From: Pseudomonadota bacterium
Lineage (GTDB): Bacteria > BMS3Abin14
Length of the DNA: 6,458 nt
Reading direction: 5' to 3'
Assembly (NCBI GenBank): GCA_016937135.1
Contig: JAFGWO010000271.1
Span: 1 to 6,458 of the forward strand
Position numbers and translations under genes: made by a program. Position 1 is the stretch's first letter. Each line of letters opens with the position of its first letter. Of this stretch, positions 5,726 to 6,458 are shown piece by piece. The notes under the pieces were generated by a model that saw only the letters and a program-made list of their open reading frames with translations, was not told the DNA's origin and made no database searches.

Positions 5726-5740
5726 GAATTAACAGGGATG
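5726..5740 (+). repeat. Interspersed 15-bp repeat, copy 2
   Basis: GAATTAACAGGGATG is the exact reverse complement of 369-383. It is followed by AAGGGGATGGAGAG, similar to the G/A-rich units beside copy 1. Confidence 0.6.
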
Positions 5741-5785
5741 AAGGGGATGGAGAGAACCAGGAGGCAGAAGGGAGAAGGAAAAGCA

Positions 5786-5843
5786 GGTCCCACGTCCCAG
5801 GTTTGCTACGCCGTAGCTTTATGCGAAGGTGGGTCCCACGTCC
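5786..5843. repeat. Direct repeat flanking a short palindrome
   Basis: GGTCCCACGTCC occurs at 5786-5797 and again at 5832-5843. Between the copies, GCTACG-C-CGTAGC (5805-5817) is a perfect 6-bp-arm palindrome. The arrangement, a palindrome within direct repeats, resembles a small palindromic unit with duplicated flanks. No transposase is present. Confidence 0.55.
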
Positions 5844-6103
5844 AACGAAAGGGCAGTCAACTTGTTCCCTGCTCCTTCTCGCTTTCCTCCGCAGCCCTTG
5901 CGTTGTGGCTCTCGAATCAAAGCTGTAACGCAAAGGTGCTCGAAAGCGGCGTTCCTGCGGCACAGTTCGCAAAGGAGCGCGAAGGAAAAGAGGGTTTTCC
6001 AACCATTTTTAACAGGGGGTCTCCTTTGTGGTTCTTAGCGATTGCGCCCGAGCGGGCACCCTTGGCGCCCCTCTGCGTTAAGGCTGGTAAACAGAGGCGA
6101 AGG

Positions 6104-6124
6104 GGGAATAGAGAAGTGGGAAGA
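6104..6124 (+). repeat. Purine heptad tract inside spacer B
   Basis: GGGAATA, GAGAAGT, GGGAAGA in exact 7-base period. The first 17 bases are identical to the start of the tract at 3710, about 2.4 kb away. Confidence 0.75.
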
Positions 6125-6154
6125 AAGCCTTCGCCCTGGTTTCCTTTTTCCCTC

Positions 6155-6182
6155 TGGACCCTGAACTTTGGACCATGGACTG
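6155..6182 (-). repeat. TGGACNN heptad tract, right inner arm of spacer B
   Basis: Plus-strand units TGGACCC, TGAACTT, TGGACCA, TGGACTG keep an exact 7-base period. On the minus strand they read AGTCCAT, GGTCCAA, AGTTCAG, GGTCCAG, the same motif as the left inner arm (AGTCCAG units at 5646-5660) in inverted orientation. Confidence 0.75.
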
Positions 6183-6183
6183 C

Positions 6184-6222
6184 TTCTCTCTTCCCTCTTC
6201 CCTCTCCCCTATTCCCTTTTCC
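6184..6222 (-). repeat. Pyrimidine heptad tract, right outer arm of spacer B
   Basis: TTCTCTC, TTCCCTC, TTCCCTC, TCCCCTA, TTCCCTT and partial TTCC keep an exact 7-base period. It ends four bases before the stop codon complement of the next gene. It is the inverted counterpart of the left outer arm at 5587-5614. Confidence 0.8.
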
Positions 6223-6225
6223 GCT

Positions 6226-6458
6226 TTACAGCAGCCTCACCGCCTCGGCCTTGATGAAGAGGTAGAGCTCCATCCCCAGGCGCAGGCCCAGCCTCTCCAG
6301 AGAGGCCGGGGTGATGCGGGAGGTGAATTCCTCGCCCGCGTTGACCGTGACCTCCACCGATCCGTTCCGCATGCGGACCCCGGTGACGGTTCCCTTGAGG
6401 ACATTCCTTGCGCTGGTGATGGTGGCCTCGAGGCTCAGGATGACGGCTTCAGGGGGAA
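6226..6458 (-). CDS. C-terminal TOBE/Mop-like domain, probable molybdate/tungstate ABC transporter ATPase (partial)
   Basis: The last 76 codons of a gene that enters from the right edge, with TAA at the complement of 6226-6228. The peptide contains PPEAVILS, then SARNVLKGTVTGV, a strand VEVTVNAGEEFTSRIT, then SLERLGLRLGMELYLFIKA. This is the S-A-R-N ... G-x-V ... I-T ... S ... L-x-x-G ... I-K-A pattern of a molybdate-binding (TOBE/Mop) domain, which binds oxyanions at dimer interfaces. The preceding P-E-x-V-I-L-S is typical of the linker in ModC/WtpC/TupC-type ATPases. ModE or a stand-alone molbindin are alternatives because the ATPase domain is outside the window. No clear terminator hairpin follows; heptad repeats begin four bases after the stop. 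Confidence 0.7.
   Translation of the reverse strand, partial: PPEAVILSLEATITSARNVLKGTVTGVRMRNGSVEVTVNAGEEFTSRITPASLERLGLRLGMELYLFIKAEAVRLL

Larger units (their letters stand above)
5470..6225. other. Repeat-rich spacer B with nested inverted heptad ends
   Basis: No gene is supported in these ~750 bases. In order it holds a 26-bp tandem pair (5508-5559), purine heptads (5587-5614), CAAAGNC heptads (5621-5669) and a core with several small palindromes. It ends with a further purine heptad run (6104-6124), TGGACNN heptads (6155-6182) and pyrimidine heptads (6184-6222) directly before the stop of the next gene. Small core palindromes are GCCCTT/AAGGGC (5704-5721), TTGCGTT/AACGCAA (5898-5933), GCCC/GGGC (6046-6057) and CCTCTG/CAGAGG (6070-6097). 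A long plus-strand open frame from 5468 encodes only repeat-derived low-complexity sequence. Confidence 0.7.

Noticed and set aside
5470..6225. Insertion sequence or transposon in spacer B
   Set aside because: No transposase frame and no target-site duplication is visible at the heptad ends. It is kept as an unexplained element rather than called an insertion sequence.
5468..6265. A 265-codon plus-strand open frame across spacer B
   Set aside because: It translates the 26-bp repeat, heptads and palindromes into low-complexity Lys/Gly/Glu and Ser/Pro/Phe sequence and overlaps the end of the transporter gene. There is no domain and no good start context.

Overview
The window looks like a piece of a Gram-negative, environmental bacterial chromosome. 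The evidence is a PEP-CTERM (exosortase-substrate) protein, a multidomain c-di-GMP-type signalling protein, a MoaA-like radical SAM protein and the tail of a molybdate/tungstate-type ABC ATPase. The coding regions are GC-rich, and the spacers are unusually long and full of short repeats. This style fits Desulfobacterota/'Deltaproteobacteria' or nearby phyla, but taxonomy is inference only. Every supported gene lies on the minus strand.

Layout from left to right: (1) 1-90, the N-terminal 30 codons of a membrane protein, possibly VanZ-like, running off the left edge. (2) 91-450, a non-coding spacer, closed at 451-491 by a strong bidirectional intrinsic terminator. (3) 502-1089, a 195-residue secreted PEP-CTERM protein with a good ribosome binding site and a candidate sigma-54 promoter. 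(4) 1360-3534, a 724-residue cytosolic GAF / degenerate GGDEF / GAF / HD-GYP protein. (5) 3535-4125, a repeat-rich spacer. (6) 4126-5469, a 447-residue radical SAM protein whose last ~20 residues come from spacer-type repeat DNA. (7) 5470-6225, a second repeat-rich spacer. (8) 6226-6458, the C-terminal TOBE/Mop-like end of a probable molybdate/tungstate transporter ATPase.

The genes do not form one obvious pathway. The closest functional link is the HD-GYP signalling gene next to the PEP-CTERM surface protein, since c-di-GMP commonly controls exopolysaccharide and surface-protein programmes; this link is inference. The HD-GYP protein is unusual. Its GGDEF active-site signature is gone, but an RxxD inhibitory-site motif is kept at the exact expected spacing. 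One usually conserved HD-GYP histidine is tyrosine.

The most striking non-coding signal is a period-7 repeat system. Both large spacers are bounded by purine heptads (GGGAAKN type) on the left and complementary pyrimidine heptads (TTCCCTN type) on the right. The second spacer adds an inner pair of inverted heptad tracts of another sequence (CAAAGNC type / TGGACNN type), giving a nested mirror arrangement around a core rich in small palindromes. One heptad tract is translated as the C-terminus of the radical SAM protein.
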